Notes under the pieces: model-generated
Told to the model about the DNA's origin: nothing
Databases searched by the model: none
What the model saw: the letters and a program-made list of their open reading frames with translations, nothing else
Shown here: positions 1 through 24,900 of the stretch, one piece after another
How the letters are laid out: the number at the start of each line of letters is the position of its first letter
Position numbering within the stretch: position 1 is the first letter of the stretch
Program-made: the position numbers and the translations under genes
Assembly: GCA_964036275.1 (NCBI GenBank)
Contig: OZ038439.1
Location: forward strand, 1,455,001 to 1,519,000
DNA length: 64,000 nucleotides
From: Litoditis marina
Lineage: Eukaryota > Nematoda > Chromadorea > Rhabditida > Rhabditidae
Direction of reading: 5' to 3'

Positions 1-135
1 TTTTTTCAAAGCGACCGGCCAAAACCTAACCTTCTGAACTGTTCTGCTATGATTGTAATTTCATTATGCCGATCAAACTACAACTCAGATCAAACCAAAA
101 ATCTATGAATTAATCAATTTTTCAACTACTGATCC

Positions 136-585
136 CTTCTCCCATGAATTTCGTATGAAATATGGCTCTCTTCGAAAGCGAATGCGTGATTTTAATCTTA
201 CCGATATACTTAATAATAATAAAACTAATAAAACTTACTATTTTGCAGTCCATAACTTCTCCCCTTTCCAATTTCGTATGAAATATGGCCGTTTTCCAAA
301 ACGAAAGCCTGATTTTCCTCGAAACCCCACGGTTTCCCTATCTAAAATTATTTCAACCTACCCATTTTGTTCTAATAATTTTCCACCCTATAACTCCTTT
401 CCCGTTTTGTTTTCGTACCCTACTTTTATTGGCAAGATGCCAAAGTTCACATTGCAATGGTGAACATTATATATGACTAATAAATAAAAGCCGTAAAGTA
501 ATATATTTTTAACTACCCATCTCTTCTCCCCCTATATGTTAGCCATGAAATATGGCTCTTTCCCGAAAGCGAATGCGTGATTTCC
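136..585 (+). repeat. Three diverged direct copies of a ~60-base motif
   Basis: Copies at about 136-192, 246-314 and 521-585 share the cores GAAATATGGC, CGAAAGCGAATGCGTGATTT (or close variants) and a preceding ACTTCTCCC-like string. The spacing is irregular. They may be decayed copies of an exon edge from a gene to the left, but nothing in the window shows that gene. Confidence 0.6.
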
Positions 586-1282
586 CCCCAAATTCCCCGG
601 AGAGTCTGGATATCTACAGCTCCTTGATTTAACATGTAACAGCTGTCAAAAAATGCGCCCACAAATAGTTCGAATTCTGAAGAAGTTATGAATATTTCCA
701 CTTTTCTACGACGGTTTCGCGCCGGTTCGGTTAAGTTGCAGGAGAAAAGGTAATTTTCTTGGGTATAACCGAATTTTCTGAGCGTTAAGGTCGATTATTC
801 TCTTAAAAATGTGAAGTTAACATTTGTGATAGGTTCAATCCAACTATGAACTATGTTTTAGCCATATTACTGGATCAAATTTGCCATACCTATGTATACG
901 ACGTTGGTGAACTATTCACGTTAATCGTGAGAAAACGTTAACAATTTCTAACTTAACTTCAACATATTTACTTTTCCAAAGTTCTGATGTGGTTCAATGT
1001 TTCACACGTTTTACGTGACTTTTCCCACAAATACTAAAGTGAAAGTGCAGCCTGGTAGCTGGGTATAAAACCCGGTCAGCTGTCATGTTATTTATTGTTC
1101 AACCCCACATCTCATATGTGAAATAACACATGTGTTCCCTCAGACAAGTTAGGCTGCTGTGGTATCCAGGTTTATTGATTGATTTGAACTTTGAGAAAAG
1201 TCACGTATAGAGTTACTAAAGTTCAAGCCAAGTTCGTGAAACTTGTCTCGGCGGACGTCAAAACTAGAGTTCGCTCTTCACA

Positions 1283-1745
1283 AAGCAAGCCTATATAGTC
1301 GTCGCTCACAGAAAGGCGGGGATGTACTGTATATCTCACTTTGCGCTGTGTAATAACAAATATACTCGATTCGTCCGCGCTGTTCGCATAAGCCCAGTGG
1401 TATTTCCTTCCATATCTTACTGTGTTTGTAGTTTGATTCCGTCGTTTTTGGTCGAAAGTCGCGAATTACGGTGAATATCGAGATCAAACTACGACGAAGA
1501 TATTGTCGCTTCCTATGACTGAAAAGCTCGGCACGTATCTACACTGACGCGTCCACTACATATAGTCGTTGTCAACGGAGAGGCGGGAGGGTACTGTATA
1601 TCTCACTTTCCGCTGTGTGCGCACACATGTCTTCGATTCTGAAGCTTACCGGTTGTGTGCTCTAATAGCACAGTGGTGCTACGAAACGTTTGCTCGCAAG
1701 TTCGATCCGGGCGTGAGACAGAAATTTATAAATTTGGCACTCACT
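1283..1745 (+). repeat. Dispersed repeat with tRNA-like 3' part
   Basis: A fragment at 1283-1360 and a longer copy at 1555-1745 share the core GTACTGTATATCTCACTTT. A copy in inverse orientation lies at 49135-49352. The longer copies contain a segment resembling RNA polymerase III internal boxes, with a GTTCGATCC-type B box near 1705, followed by GAGACAGAAATTTAT and a tail. This suggests a tRNA-derived SINE-like family. I see no protein coding. Confidence 0.55.
1421..1495. repeat. Short inverted-repeat element, GTAGTTTGATC family
   Basis: Left arm TGTTTGTAGTTTGATT and right arm GATCAAACTACGA flank a short unpaired middle. Other copies of this ~60-80 base family are at 2788-2855, 12728-12785, 35505-35566, 44636-44699, 45947-46016, 47416-47470, 57979-58053 and 59890-59963. 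Half copies occur near 65-85, 16240, 44789, 50128 and 59660. Confidence 0.8.
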
Positions 1746-2261
1746 ATAACCGTCATTTCCCAGTGGATGAGAGAGTGTGTAGATCAAAGATACGCAGACG
1801 CACTGGCCGCTCGCCGAACCCCCCTCACCCTTACAAAGTTGACCATACGTGCTACGTATATCTAGCTTGATTATGATTCTTGTTCATGTGTATCAAAGAT
1901 CTCGAACGTATTGCCACTTTGTCCCAATTTCTTTGTATCTTCTTAGAGTTATTAGTTATTTGAAAGTGTTCATTGTATAAATTGCAGAAAAAACTTTTTC
2001 GAAAGTGATATTACATTACGTGAAACTGTTGACGTGTAACAATTTCCACTTGGCTGGTAATCACTTGTTCTCAAATGAAAGAATGAAGCCTTGAAAATAA
2101 CAAACACGACGGCTTCTAATCAATTTTAGTGAATACATTTTATCTAAGAGGTTTGAAAAGCAAAAAAAAATCACCTTTTACAACTTCATAAACAGCCTTT
2201 TAATGATTTTCCGAAGTTACCATTTCACAGCAAATGCTCTTTCTATACTAAAAGTAAATTT

Positions 2262-2365
2262 AATAGTCACCTAAATTGAGCATTCGAATGTAGCATAGTG
2301 CACTCTGTCATTGCACGTTTCTGAGTTCTGCTGTGTTTAACATGTTTCACGTGACTGTACAATTG
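2262..2365. repeat. MITE-like element, TCACGT...CACGTGACT family
   Basis: The copy carries TAGTCACCTAA, a middle with TTGCACGTTTCTGAGTTCTG and a right end CATGTTTCACGTGACT. Related copies lie at 7855-7970, 12215-12335, 46838-46919, 61070-61165 and 61660-61775. No coding potential. Confidence 0.75.
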
Positions 2366-2617
2366 ACTATCAGTGTACATTGATTGTTCGCAAAGTTTGC
2401 AAACTTTATGACTAATCTTCACATTTCCTCTTTTACATTGGTACAGTTTCTGATTCTCGAAACGAGGCCTTCAAATTATTGAATTTTTTTTAGAAAAAAT
2501 TCCAATTTTTAAACTTCTGCAGTCTCGAGTCATATGTGTCTGGAACCGAAAACATCTGTGTCTTATTTTGATTACACTCTCTATTGCCCTTTTGATTTTT
2601 CTATTGTAAGAACGCAT

Positions 2618-2700
2618 GTGAGAGAGAGAGAGAGAGAAAGCGAGAAAGAAATAGAGAGAGAAAGAGAAATAGAGAGACAGAGACAGATAGAATATAGAGA
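2618..2700 (+). repeat. GA-rich simple sequence
   Basis: An impure (GA)n tract on the + strand. It is followed 220 bases later by a CT-rich tract, so the two can pair as an interrupted hairpin upstream of the kinase gene. Confidence 0.9.
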
Positions 2701-2787
2701 CGCAGAGTTTACTACATTTCAATCAATAATTTTCCACAGGTGTCGCACAGTGGGAGACGGGCACTACATGTTGGTTTTAGCTGTTGT

Positions 2788-2855
2788 GTTTGTAGTTTGA
2801 CTATCTGTAGTATGGTCGTTATTTCAATTGTCTGATCAAACTACAACTCAGATTT
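2788..2855. repeat. Short inverted-repeat element, GTAGTTTGATC family
   Basis: Ends GTGTTTGTAGTTTGACT and CTGATCAAACTACAACTC are inverted copies around an unpaired centre. Confidence 0.75.
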
Positions 2856-2919
2856 GTACAACAAACGAACCGAGAATTTCATGTTCTCCCAGTCTTGTTT
2901 CATTTCTTCCACTTTGAAT

Positions 2920-3004
2920 TTCTCTCTCTTATCTTTTTCTCTTTCTCTTCTTTTTCTCTCCTTCTCTCTCTCTCTCGTTCTTTCCCTCTCTCTCTCTCGC
3001 TCTC

Positions 3005-3061
<57 letters not shown>
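2920..3061 (+). repeat. CT-rich simple sequence
   Basis: A nearly pure (CT)n tract from about 2990, ending about 110 bases before the kinase start codon. Confidence 0.9.
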
Positions 3062-3062
<1 letters not shown>

Positions 3063-3150
3063 ATGAGCGAGTGCCATATTCATTGCATGTAGTGTAGGTA
3101 AATAAATGAATTGATAAATCTCCAATTTGTTATTATTATTGATTATTGAT

Positions 3151-3157
3151 TCTTCAG
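3151..3157 (+). promoter_or_regulatory. Possible spliced-leader trans-splice acceptor
   Basis: TCTTCAG lies 13 bases before the kinase ATG at 3171 and has no matching upstream coding exon. In nematodes this placement is typical of SL trans-splicing. It could also be an ordinary acceptor after a 5' UTR intron. Confidence 0.5.
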
Positions 3158-3159
3158 TT

Positions 3160-3170
3160 ATGTGCCGATA

Positions 3171-3171
<1 letters not shown>
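3160..3171 (+). other. Three-codon upstream ORF overlapping the kinase start
   Basis: ATG TGC CGA TAA lies between the putative acceptor and the start codon. Its stop overlaps the kinase ATG as TAATG, in another frame. If the leader includes it, it could lower translation or allow re-initiation at 3171. Confidence 0.4.
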
Positions 3172-14679
<11,508 letters not shown>

Positions 14680-15907
14680 CCCCACACGGAGTAAATATAG
14701 ATATATTGATCGTATCTATTTATTGATTTTTTCGAATGCCCATTTCTATCATCATTTGACCTTTTTTCAATATTTTTATCTGTATTTTGATAGTTTCCAT
14801 GTGTCATTGTATAACTTCTAGTCTTTTAAACCTAGTCATTAGGCTGATGACGAGTTTACAAAGTCGGTATTTACAAAATGGTAAAAGTTCTATTTTTGTA
14901 ATACACTTACATATTTTTGTCACTTTTATCAACAGTCCTACCTAGTCACTATTGATTAACAGTCCCCTACTTGCATGTAGACCACACATGAGAAACCTTT
15001 CCCACGTATTTTCACGTGAAAAGGGACGTGTTCCTACCAGTAGGTCATGGGGTATCCCCCATTTGGTCTTGTCTTTTTCCTATTGAATCAGTGCCAAAAT
15101 GTGCCCCCGTTATACGGTAATGAATTGTCCCCATTGCCAAAATGCCTGAGATGTTTTGGACCATCATACCAATTGTATTTTGCTCATTTTATTTAGATTA
15201 ATAAATTAATTTGTTCTTTATAGATGTAATGAAATGAAATGATACACATAAATCCCACAGATTCATCACAAAACGCGAAAAACGAATGAAATTGTGTGTT
15301 ATCTCAGATAAACAGTAGAAAACAGGAATAAAACTTTTCTATATTAATTATTGTATATTAATATAAGCCCCCTCTGTACAGGTACATATGAAACAAGGAA
15401 GACACCATGCACGTCGACCAATCAATAATTTAAATCAATTAAAAGAGATACCCAAGTAAAGATAAAAGGATAGGAGAGGATTTACTTGTTAGATATAGCA
15501 CGTCACGAATGATATAAAACCAACTTGAACCCAGCTCAACTCATTTTAATCAATTAAACACAAAGGAATACTTAATAGCATTGTCTCGTTCAAAATTGGG
15601 TCATCAGAAATAAATAAATTGGCTAAAAAGGGTTGAAAAGTGCACTACGAGAACAAACTTGTAACTTTAGCACGTCAAATGTCAAATAAAACACTTTTTC
15701 GAACAAAAAGACTATCACAATCAATGGAAATCGAACGATGAACCGAAACACTATCCAAAGCAAGTCAATCGTTTGAAAATCAACGAGAATAGTGAAAACC
15801 AACAAACTATTCCTATGGAATGTTTTAGATCATCAGACTGAGGACAGTGTTGGGCAAGCTGCTAAAATGATAGAAATCACGTGAACACGTGACCTTTGAC
15901 CGCCCGT
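14680..15907. other. Convergent intergenic region between kinase and ACBD3-like genes
   Basis: AT-rich. It presumably holds the 3' UTRs of both genes; AATAAA at about 15200 could serve the kinase gene. No coding exon or strong repeat was recognised. Confidence 0.5.
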
Positions 15908-18900
15908 CTACTTACTGTAATAGACACGATAGTAGAGGGTCTTGGAACGCCAGAGCGAGAAGGAATTGTCGAACTTGAGAAGATAGACACCGCGACCGGG
16001 ATACACGTGACTGCCCGCATACACCTGGAATTAGAACACGCTACGAATTGAACAGGTCAATATTGATCTGAAAAAGTTCTATTACAAAACAGCCCTCCAT
16101 CCAAAGCAACCTTGAACGGTTGAAGTGAGGGTAATAGAAAAAAAACTATTTCTCGAGAACGCACTACCGTTACCTAAACGCAATTACCAAAACCAGTTGG
16201 CGACGGTATAAGACATACCACTATCCCAATACGGCGCCCTGATCAAACTACAAACTAGAAATGAATACAATCAGCTGACCTCTTCATTCTCTCACAACTA
16301 TTGTAATGAAGTCAAACACCACAAAATCGGCTATCTGATAAAACTACAAACTACCCTTATCAGCTGACCTCTTCATGACAGTCTCTCCTGTAGACGGGAA
16401 TGATCTCGTCCTGCTTCGGCTTATTCGGATCCTGCGCCGCGCGATGCTGGGGACTACCAGACTCCACGTCTCCTGAAAATACAAAGAATGGAACATAATA
16501 TTTCCTCCAATACCCTTCTCCTATTCTTTTATTCTATCTCTATCTTATTTTGAACCCTCCTCAGATGGATTACACTTACACAAAAACCACGTTGATTTCA
16601 AATTGAACCAAGTCAAAATCAAAATCAATTAAAATTTCTCTACTAAAGCCATTACTTTTTTGGTTGTGTGCTTGAAATGAACTAATGGTGAAAAATGACA
16701 AAATCGAAAAATGACAAAAAGAAAGGACCTCCTACATTTAATGCATAATCACGTGTATTTGAACCAACAACTAGCTCTTTTTTGAGGACCCCCCAGATTC
16801 CGCACCTTAACCGTTCATTACCCCCCCCCCCCGATACCGTAACCCATGACTTGATTACCCCTCCCAGTTACCGTAACCTACCACTATAACACCCCCCTAT
16901 AGATACCGTAACCCACCAGCCACTTGTCCGGGTGCGACCGTTCCCTCAGGCACGCCCTCATCGTACTCCTCCTCGTCGTCAGACTCACTCACGTGGATCG
17001 AAACCTGGAAGAATAAATAATAATGATGGTATCATTTATAGATAAAAACTAAATTATTCTCATGTGAACAAAAATAGGTTAAATCGGTTTGTAACAGGTT
17101 ACTTACAGGTTGTAACAGGTTACAGGACTAGCTTCATCATGGTCGCCTAGTACTGAAACGATTGCCCCACACGTCAGTTGAACGTTCTGTGGTAGATTCA
17201 AATGTCTACTAAAACTTAGAGTACCGTAAACCTTAGAGATCTAAATATCTAACATCTATTTCGTGTTTTCGATAATGAGTCAGCGCAGAGACTAATCTGT
17301 CTCACCATGAAATGACCCATTTTCAAGCTACAGTTACCAAATTTCAAAAAATGGTTACCCTAGTTAGCTAGTTGCCAACTTAACTCTCCCATAAAAAAAA
17401 CTGTTGCTGTATGATAATTGATAGTCGAAAAAATGACCAACCTGATTATTCTCGGCAATTGTCCACTCAAAGTAGACGCCGAATCCGATATCGTAGTAGT
17501 CGGTGGCGAACTCCCAGAAAAGACACGTTCCGTCTTCGTGGGTCGGCACACGGATCTACAATCGGGCCATTATCACTGATTGAATACATCACACAAAATG
17601 GTGACCAGCAAGTTGAATTTGCATTCGTAGTTGCGGCACTTTTTTCTGGCAGATGCACTAAAATAAAAGATTATCAACTAACGCTCAACTCATGAAAGAT
17701 AGATTAACGATCTGAGTAGATAGGGCACCCACTATAAAGTAATTAGCATTTCGAATACGCCAATGGCCACCTCGCCAATTCAATCAATACGCATAACATG
17801 TTTCCACGCTTTGAAATTTATCGATAAGACTCGGGACTATAAATCAATAATTATCATAATAACAATATTACTATAAACAATAAACATACCGTAACCGTCT
17901 CTCCGTGTCCCACTTTGATGATTCCCTCACTTCCCTCCTTCTTGATGTTGTTCTTGAAGTCCCCAATGTCCTCCCGATTCCACAAGGAGGCCGGGGCTAT
18001 CGAGGGGTTGGCTGAAACACAAAGGTCAAGGGTCGGTAGATCAAATGATTCGAAAAAGCTCTCGCTTACTGGTCCATTCCATTACGAACCGGGTTTCGTA
18101 GGAACAATCCGTTACCAAAAATCAGGCGCGAATAGCAAACAAAAACGGCGAAAGAGCATGAAGGTCAATTAGACTGCAGACAGTCTGAGACTGTCTGCGT
18201 CTCTCTGACCTGCACACTTTCTCGTCGAGAGCGCAACAAAGATGGCTTGCTAATTGGCAGGGAACCGTCTTGGTTAACGAGTACCCGGTTTCATAATGAA
18301 ATCGCCATTTTAAGTTGTAGTATTTTTGAAGCGCCTGCTCTTCAGTTCACAACGAGTGTACATGAACTCGTAAAACACATGAAAAGCCACTCTACATACA
18401 GTTCGTATTACTCGTCTCAAGCAGTACTAATTGAATATATTGGGGAAAAATGTACAATCGCCCCCCCCCCCACCCAACAATCACCCCCCTCGTGGTACTA
18501 TTACCCCCCACCTAATTGAAATCCCAGAAAAGTCGCGCGAAGGTGGGGGGTAATTGGTAAATGGATGGGGGGACATTGTACATCTTCGACAATGAACAAT
18601 CACCCCCCACAATACAAAATGGGGGGTGATAGTACATACCCGGAACTGATGAACAATCACCCCCACTCAACCCAAGCCTGCAGTAAATAAGCATGGTGTA
18701 TAATCGCCCCCCAAAAGTGGGGGGGCGATTGTAGTACGGGCCCTTTTCAACCCATTTTCGACCAGGGTGGGGGGCAAATGTAAACTACTCCCATATATTG
18801 ACCCGGATATGGTTGAAGGGCACAAACTACCATTATCGATCCTATACCCCGGCATTCGACAATATTTATATGTAATTGTTTTGTTAGCAAGCTTACAGCG

Positions 18901-21900
18901 CACAGAACATGCAATCAATATTGCAAACAGAACAGTGCCACATGCACGCAGCATTCACACTAATCTTCCTGTAGTTTGAGGCAAGGCGAAATGCTACCTA
19001 GTTAATCATAAACAGTGCTAACACAAAAACATGTAGCGGCAGGTGTCAGTGTTGTTAAGCACAATTAAGGAACAAACGAAGCCATTGAACTTAATTACCA
19101 ACCAGTGAACGGCCCAAGGCCCGGGTCATACTTTTCACACGGGCATTTCATGTCAGCGTGAAGCAATGCATTTCATGCGTTTTTTAAATATTTTTTATAG
19201 CTTTCTAAACTAAAAATGCGGGCGTATCACGCCGACGTAAGAAGTATGAACGGGGCCCAACACTATCACAAAACACAGCATGCCACAGAACCAAGAAGAG
19301 AAGCACAGCAACAACACATTGACAGTGTGCACACGTGTCACGTGAACATAAAACCTACAATGACAGAAGAGTCCCATCTGTGCATGAATGGAAGGCACTT
19401 CAAATAGAACAGGTTAACCCATTGGTGTTAGTGGAAAATGAGGTGCTCGGAGGCCGTATGCACGAGTATCCCAGCGCCCAGTTCGTGGCCCCTTTTTTGC
19501 TTTCCGGCCCGCCCAAATGTAAATCGATAGATGAAATAGTGAGGAAATAGAGACGCAGCTCGCAATCTGGGCGCCCGGATACTCGTACATAAGGCCTCGG
19601 TTGTCGCATATGATCGTCTCGTTGGTGTAATCTGACACTAACCTCATAATTTGCTCTTAGTTGTGAAAAACTAAACAATCTGTGTTAATGTGAGTGGTTG
19701 GAACTGTGAAACATAGATATGAAAGAATGAAGAACATAACGATCTGGGCACTGCTATCTCGTCAATAATTGGTTACTCGGAATGAGTTTACTCACAGGTT
19801 CATTTTTGAAAAACCACAGTTCTTAGAGAATCGGCTACCAGTTTATTTTCGCATAATCAGGTTTATTAGTAAATCGGTTAAAGGTTTGTTTTCGCGAATC
19901 TCAGAGTACGTATGCTCGAAGATCCTGGCACCTTCATCCCATCCTGCGTCTCCTGGAACATACGCTATTTCTCTGCTCTTACATCCCGCCGGGATGTAAG
20001 AGACAAGAAATAGTGAGGTAGAGCGAGAGACGCAGGATGGGATGAAGGTGCCGGGATCTTCGAGCATACGTACTCAGCTCAGTTCATTAAGGAACTGGTT
20101 GGTATCAGTTGATGTATTGTATGTAAAATGCACTTATTCATACATGAGGAGTGTACTACTACAGTACTACAGAAAAGGATAGGAAACCCAGGGTCATTCC
20201 GCTAAACAGAATCTAACTAAACACATCAATGCCGTGCTTCCAACTGCCATAGCCAGCTAGATTTTGAGATGAGTGTCGCGGATTCTACTAACAGAGGTAA
20301 CATAGAATGGTGCTTCGTAAATATAATGGCTTCCTTATTGCAAATTTCATAGTATAGTTATTTCGACTACTTAGATAAGTAATAACAGATAACACCAGCC
20401 TTTTCAGAGACTATTAGACAACAAGAATACCGATACTCAAGTATGAGAAGTACTTGTATCAACTTATTTGCTAGTGAATAACTAGTCTACTAGGCAGGTC
20501 GTCTCCGGCTTCCCAATACGACCCATTTGCTTGTAAAACTACGTGTATCCGCTTATATGAATCAATGAACAGAATTGTACCCTACTTGTACTTGTGAAAC
20601 TACTTGTATCCAGTTATTTGAATCAATGAAATCAATAAATAGATATTCGCGTTGTATAATCATAGTTATATGTTTCATAGTCATTAGATTCTGTTTTTCT
20701 GTTTCACTGTGACTTTGTTTATGTTTCATGTTTTACCACTCCTTTTACTCCCGTGTAGTATTACGAGTAAGCTCCCTTTAACTTGTAGGTAAGGTTTTGT
20801 CGCCTTACCCCTTAGGGGTTCTACATATTTGTTCACTTGTTTTCTGTGTTGTTAAGTTAGCACTTGTGAATGAATAAATAGATCAAAAACTAGTCTACTA
20901 ACAGGGCAGGTCGTCTCCGGGTTCCTCATCCGAGACGTCGCTGTCGTCGTCTCGTTTCCTCTGATCCTCTTCCGTTGGTTTTCGTTCCGACTCAGGGACG
21001 GCTGCTTCGGCCTGTTGAGCGTACACCTGAAACACTTATACGATAAGTTGAAGTTGAAGAGACATTTTCAATCAATATTTCCTGCTCTATTCGATATGTT
21101 TTGTATAGAAGGTTCTTCCACGCATTTGTAACCTATAGAGTGAGATTCTCTATTCTCTGCGCGTACACCTAAATAGATGTTTTGTCAGAAATGTAGTGAA
21201 TTGATGTGAAGAATGAGTGTTCACCAGGCTGCTAACAAAACCCTCTGCTCCCCACCTGCGCCATGTACTGTTGATAGTGTTGATCTTGCAGTTGGCGAAT
21301 GAGAGACGCTTGCTGAAACAAATGAATAATAACAATTGCCTCACTAAAATATACTAATACAATATTATCAAAAGTATTCATGAAATCGACTGTACTTTTC
21401 GGTTGTTCATCTTCGAATTTGCATGTTTCACATTCGTATCTTTTGGTTTTTCTCCAACTTAAAGTAGGACGATTATGTGGACCAATCCCGTGACATCGGT
21501 CCTTTAAACGGCAATTGAAAAATATATTGCGGTTTGAAGGACTGAAGCGTTGCGATTGGACCACATAATCGTCCTTCTTTAAGTATGTCTCAATCACCAT
21601 TCGGCGCGTGTTTTTACTCGTGTCCCATACAGATTAATATGGGAATGTTCACTTGAGATGAACGATGCAAGTTTCGCGACATCTATCTATTACGCGCCAA
21701 ATGTGTCCAACTAAGTATACAAAACAGTGACATATCCAGTGGCACTCCCCCTTTTGTTTCGTAAGCAAACGCGCGACAGCCTGGCGCCGGATAAACCTAA
21801 GCTCGTTCAAACAACTCTTCAAATGCGGCAAGCGGCTTATTTATAGTTGCCGATAGTATACATATATCTTCTCATATACAATCCTTCTCGTAACATTTGA

Positions 21901-24900
21901 TCAACCACAGCAAACAACTTACAGTTTATTATCTCCATTACTGTCATCCAAAAACTAAGAATTTCGGAAAAAGGAGAATTAGAATTGAGTCATTCACTAC
22001 ATAGTTCCTAAATAACGTTACTTTACAATTTTCTTATACTTATTCGACACTCAACTTGATAGACTTCAAAATTTTTGAATCGAGATGATCAATTGTTGCC
22101 TCGAAATTTCGAACAAATACAACCTATGAGATTCACAAAATTCACGACTAGAAACTTTTGCTACGATAACATCACGCGAAACATGTCATCCACCTTTATC
22201 TGTTGTTGTTATTTGTCTCGACCAGTGGAGATCAGCTGTTCTCGCGTCTGATCTCACAACACATCACGCAGCGGCTCTCGCCCCTCTCAGCTCCCGTCCC
22301 ATATTACAACGAAACGGGGCCAACCGGGCTGGCACAATACTTCCCTCTCATGTCCTATGACCCTCCCCTCACTTTCATAACAGCTGATGAGTTACCATAC
22401 AACACGTGCTATGTTCCAAACTGGCGTAATTGATAACTCTTTCAGAGCCAAATTTGGTTACTTCTAATGCGAAATCATGAAATTTAAGTGATATACCGGA
22501 AAAAAAGATTTATCTTTGCTGAGTAGTTGAACCTCCGATATACGGTGATTTTCCTTGCATTGTTGCAAGACATCACACCAACGTATATGTTGATTTTCGC
22601 CGATAAATCAGCATGAGACAACTAAGCAATGTTGAAATTCAATGTTTCTACGTTTTTCTATCCTGCAATCCTATTTATTTGTGATTCGGTTGTTTTTCGC
22701 AAACAGCCACTTTCCTTTCTCCTTGTTGTGGACAACCAAATATTTTGATCCTTCACCAGTTCAGAAGCGGGGAAATCCTGATCTTTCGCTTGGTGGAATC
22801 TGGGCGGTTCTCTGCTCTTATTCATTTAGATGTTCATTACGTTCCTCACACATCACTAAGCTCTGACACTCTATTTTACTCGTTTTTTGATCAAAATATG
22901 CCAATCATCGATTTTGCATCACAAACAAGCGCATTTGCTGAGTTTGGCGGTGAGGGCTCCCTCAACTTTTCTGATTTAGACATCGTTATGAGAGTAAGAG
23001 CCTATTCCATCCCTCCTTCTCTCATGCCACGCACAGTCAATACATTGCCCTTAGCGCAATTATGATTGATATTTGATAACAATAGCGGCATAAGACGTGT
23101 CATGAAGCAGCCCTATGACCAACTTCAGACCAACTTCCCTATGAGCATCTATGGACACCCTCAACCATGACTGCCTTTCCCAGATATTCCTCAATTTGAA
23201 CTTCATCGACCGCATCAAACTCGAACAAGTCTGTCGCATATGGTATGAAGTTCTACAGGTAAGACTTCTAGAAAAAAAAACCGCCCAAAACGCCGCTAGT
23301 CAAAAACATTACCACCTTCAAATAGTATTCCAAAACCACAACGAACCGAACTAAGAATGTCACCCTGTTGTCTTCACGTTATACGTGACTATTTCATCCA
23401 AATTACGTCCAGTAGACTTTTTCACTCACAACACTTCTTAACTCTCGAAACTTATCCACTTTCAGCAGCAATCGACGTTTGCAGATACCACGCGACTCAA
23501 TGTAGCCGACTTTCTGTTCAACACCAGCACAGAGTACTACCAACAGGTATGGCGCGATGAATAAGAAGTGTCAAACATGTCACACCTCAAACACGTGGAA
23601 AGAAAAAGTTCAACATTGCTGAAGTTGATTTGCTTTTACTTCCACTGTTTTCCACTATTTATTTGAAAAAATCAATCACTACTTTCCAGGAGAGCATCCG
23701 CTTCGCACCAACCGTAATGGGAATCGTGGAACGCTGCGGAAAATATGTTCTCGAGCTCACGTTCGGACAACGTTGGCTCAAGGTTTCGCAGCCAATTGTC
23801 GACTGTCTCGCGAGGTAAAAAAATTCACTCCCTTACACGAGTAAAGTGCTCATCCAGTTCGAAAAAGACAACCGAAACCCTGTCAAGCCGCGAGAAGCCT
23901 TCTCTATTTATGACGTAGTAGGCATGCTTTAGGGTTGTTAAAAATAAACTCGAACTCGAAAAACTCGAAATAAACTCGAAATTTCGAGTTTCGAGTTCAA
24001 CTCGAAACTCGAAAAACTCGAAAATTTCAGAACTCGAAAAACTCGAAACTCGAAAAACTCGAAATTTCGAAAACTCGAAAAACTCGAATTTTCTGAAACT
24101 CGAAAAACTCGAATTTTCTGAAACTCGAAACTCGAAAAACTCGAATTTTTTGAGATTGAAACTCGAAAAACTCGAAATTTTCAACAAAAAAACTCGAAAA
24201 ACTCGAAATTTCGAGTTCTGAGTTCAACTCGAAACTCGAAAAACTCGAATTTTCGAAAACTCGAAAAACTCGAAAATTTTCAGAACTCGAAAAACTCGAA
24301 ACTCGAAAAACTCGAAATATCGGAAACTCGAAAAACTCGAAACTCGAAAAACTCGAATTTTCGAAAACTCGAAAAACTCGAATTTTTGAAAACTCGAAAA
24401 ACTCGAAATTTTCAACTCGATTAACAACCCTAGCATGCTTGCAAATGTTTGATAAACTACTTATTAGTTTATTCCATAAACATTATACTTACAGCAACTG
24501 CCACCATTTACGAGTACTCGACTTTGGCGCTGTCATTCTGAACGCCGACATCTCTATTCTGCTTCAACGGGTGGCTCCACAATTGGAAGAATTCTCACTT
24601 GAAGAAACCAGTTGGATGGATATAAACTCTGCCAAAAAGGCCAGTTTTATCGCAAATGAGGTCACTTCTCGAATTCTGCGAAACCAACGTGATTCCAAAG
24701 ACACGTCTGACCACGTTTCCATGTTATAGGAGCGTCGTAGTTTGTATTATTTACAAGCGCGCTTTTAACAGTGTTGCCAGCACTCAAAAACAATCTCGTC
24801 TAGGAGATGTGGTCAACCAATTATTGTTGTTACGCGCAATCCATCAGTGTTCTCTCCATCGCCCACACAAATCGGTAGTTGAGCAAACAGTGGACCCAAC

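Larger units (their letters stand above)
1..3170. other. Intergenic region upstream of the kinase gene
   Basis: I see no convincing coding exon here. The stretch holds three diverged direct copies of a 60-base motif (136-585), a tRNA-like dispersed repeat (1283-1745), short inverted-repeat elements (1421-1495, 2262-2365, 2788-2855) and two simple-sequence tracts of opposite strand bias (GA-rich 2618-2700, CT-rich 2920-3061) just before the kinase start. Confidence 0.6.

Noticed and set aside
2841..3125. Minus-strand frame encoding long Arg-Glu repeats
   Set aside because: It is the translation of a CT/GA microsatellite, not a gene.
23825..24436. Minus-strand frames rich in [14 protein letters not shown] repeats
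   Set aside because: They are produced by the CTCGAAA satellite; the period and composition explain the open frames.
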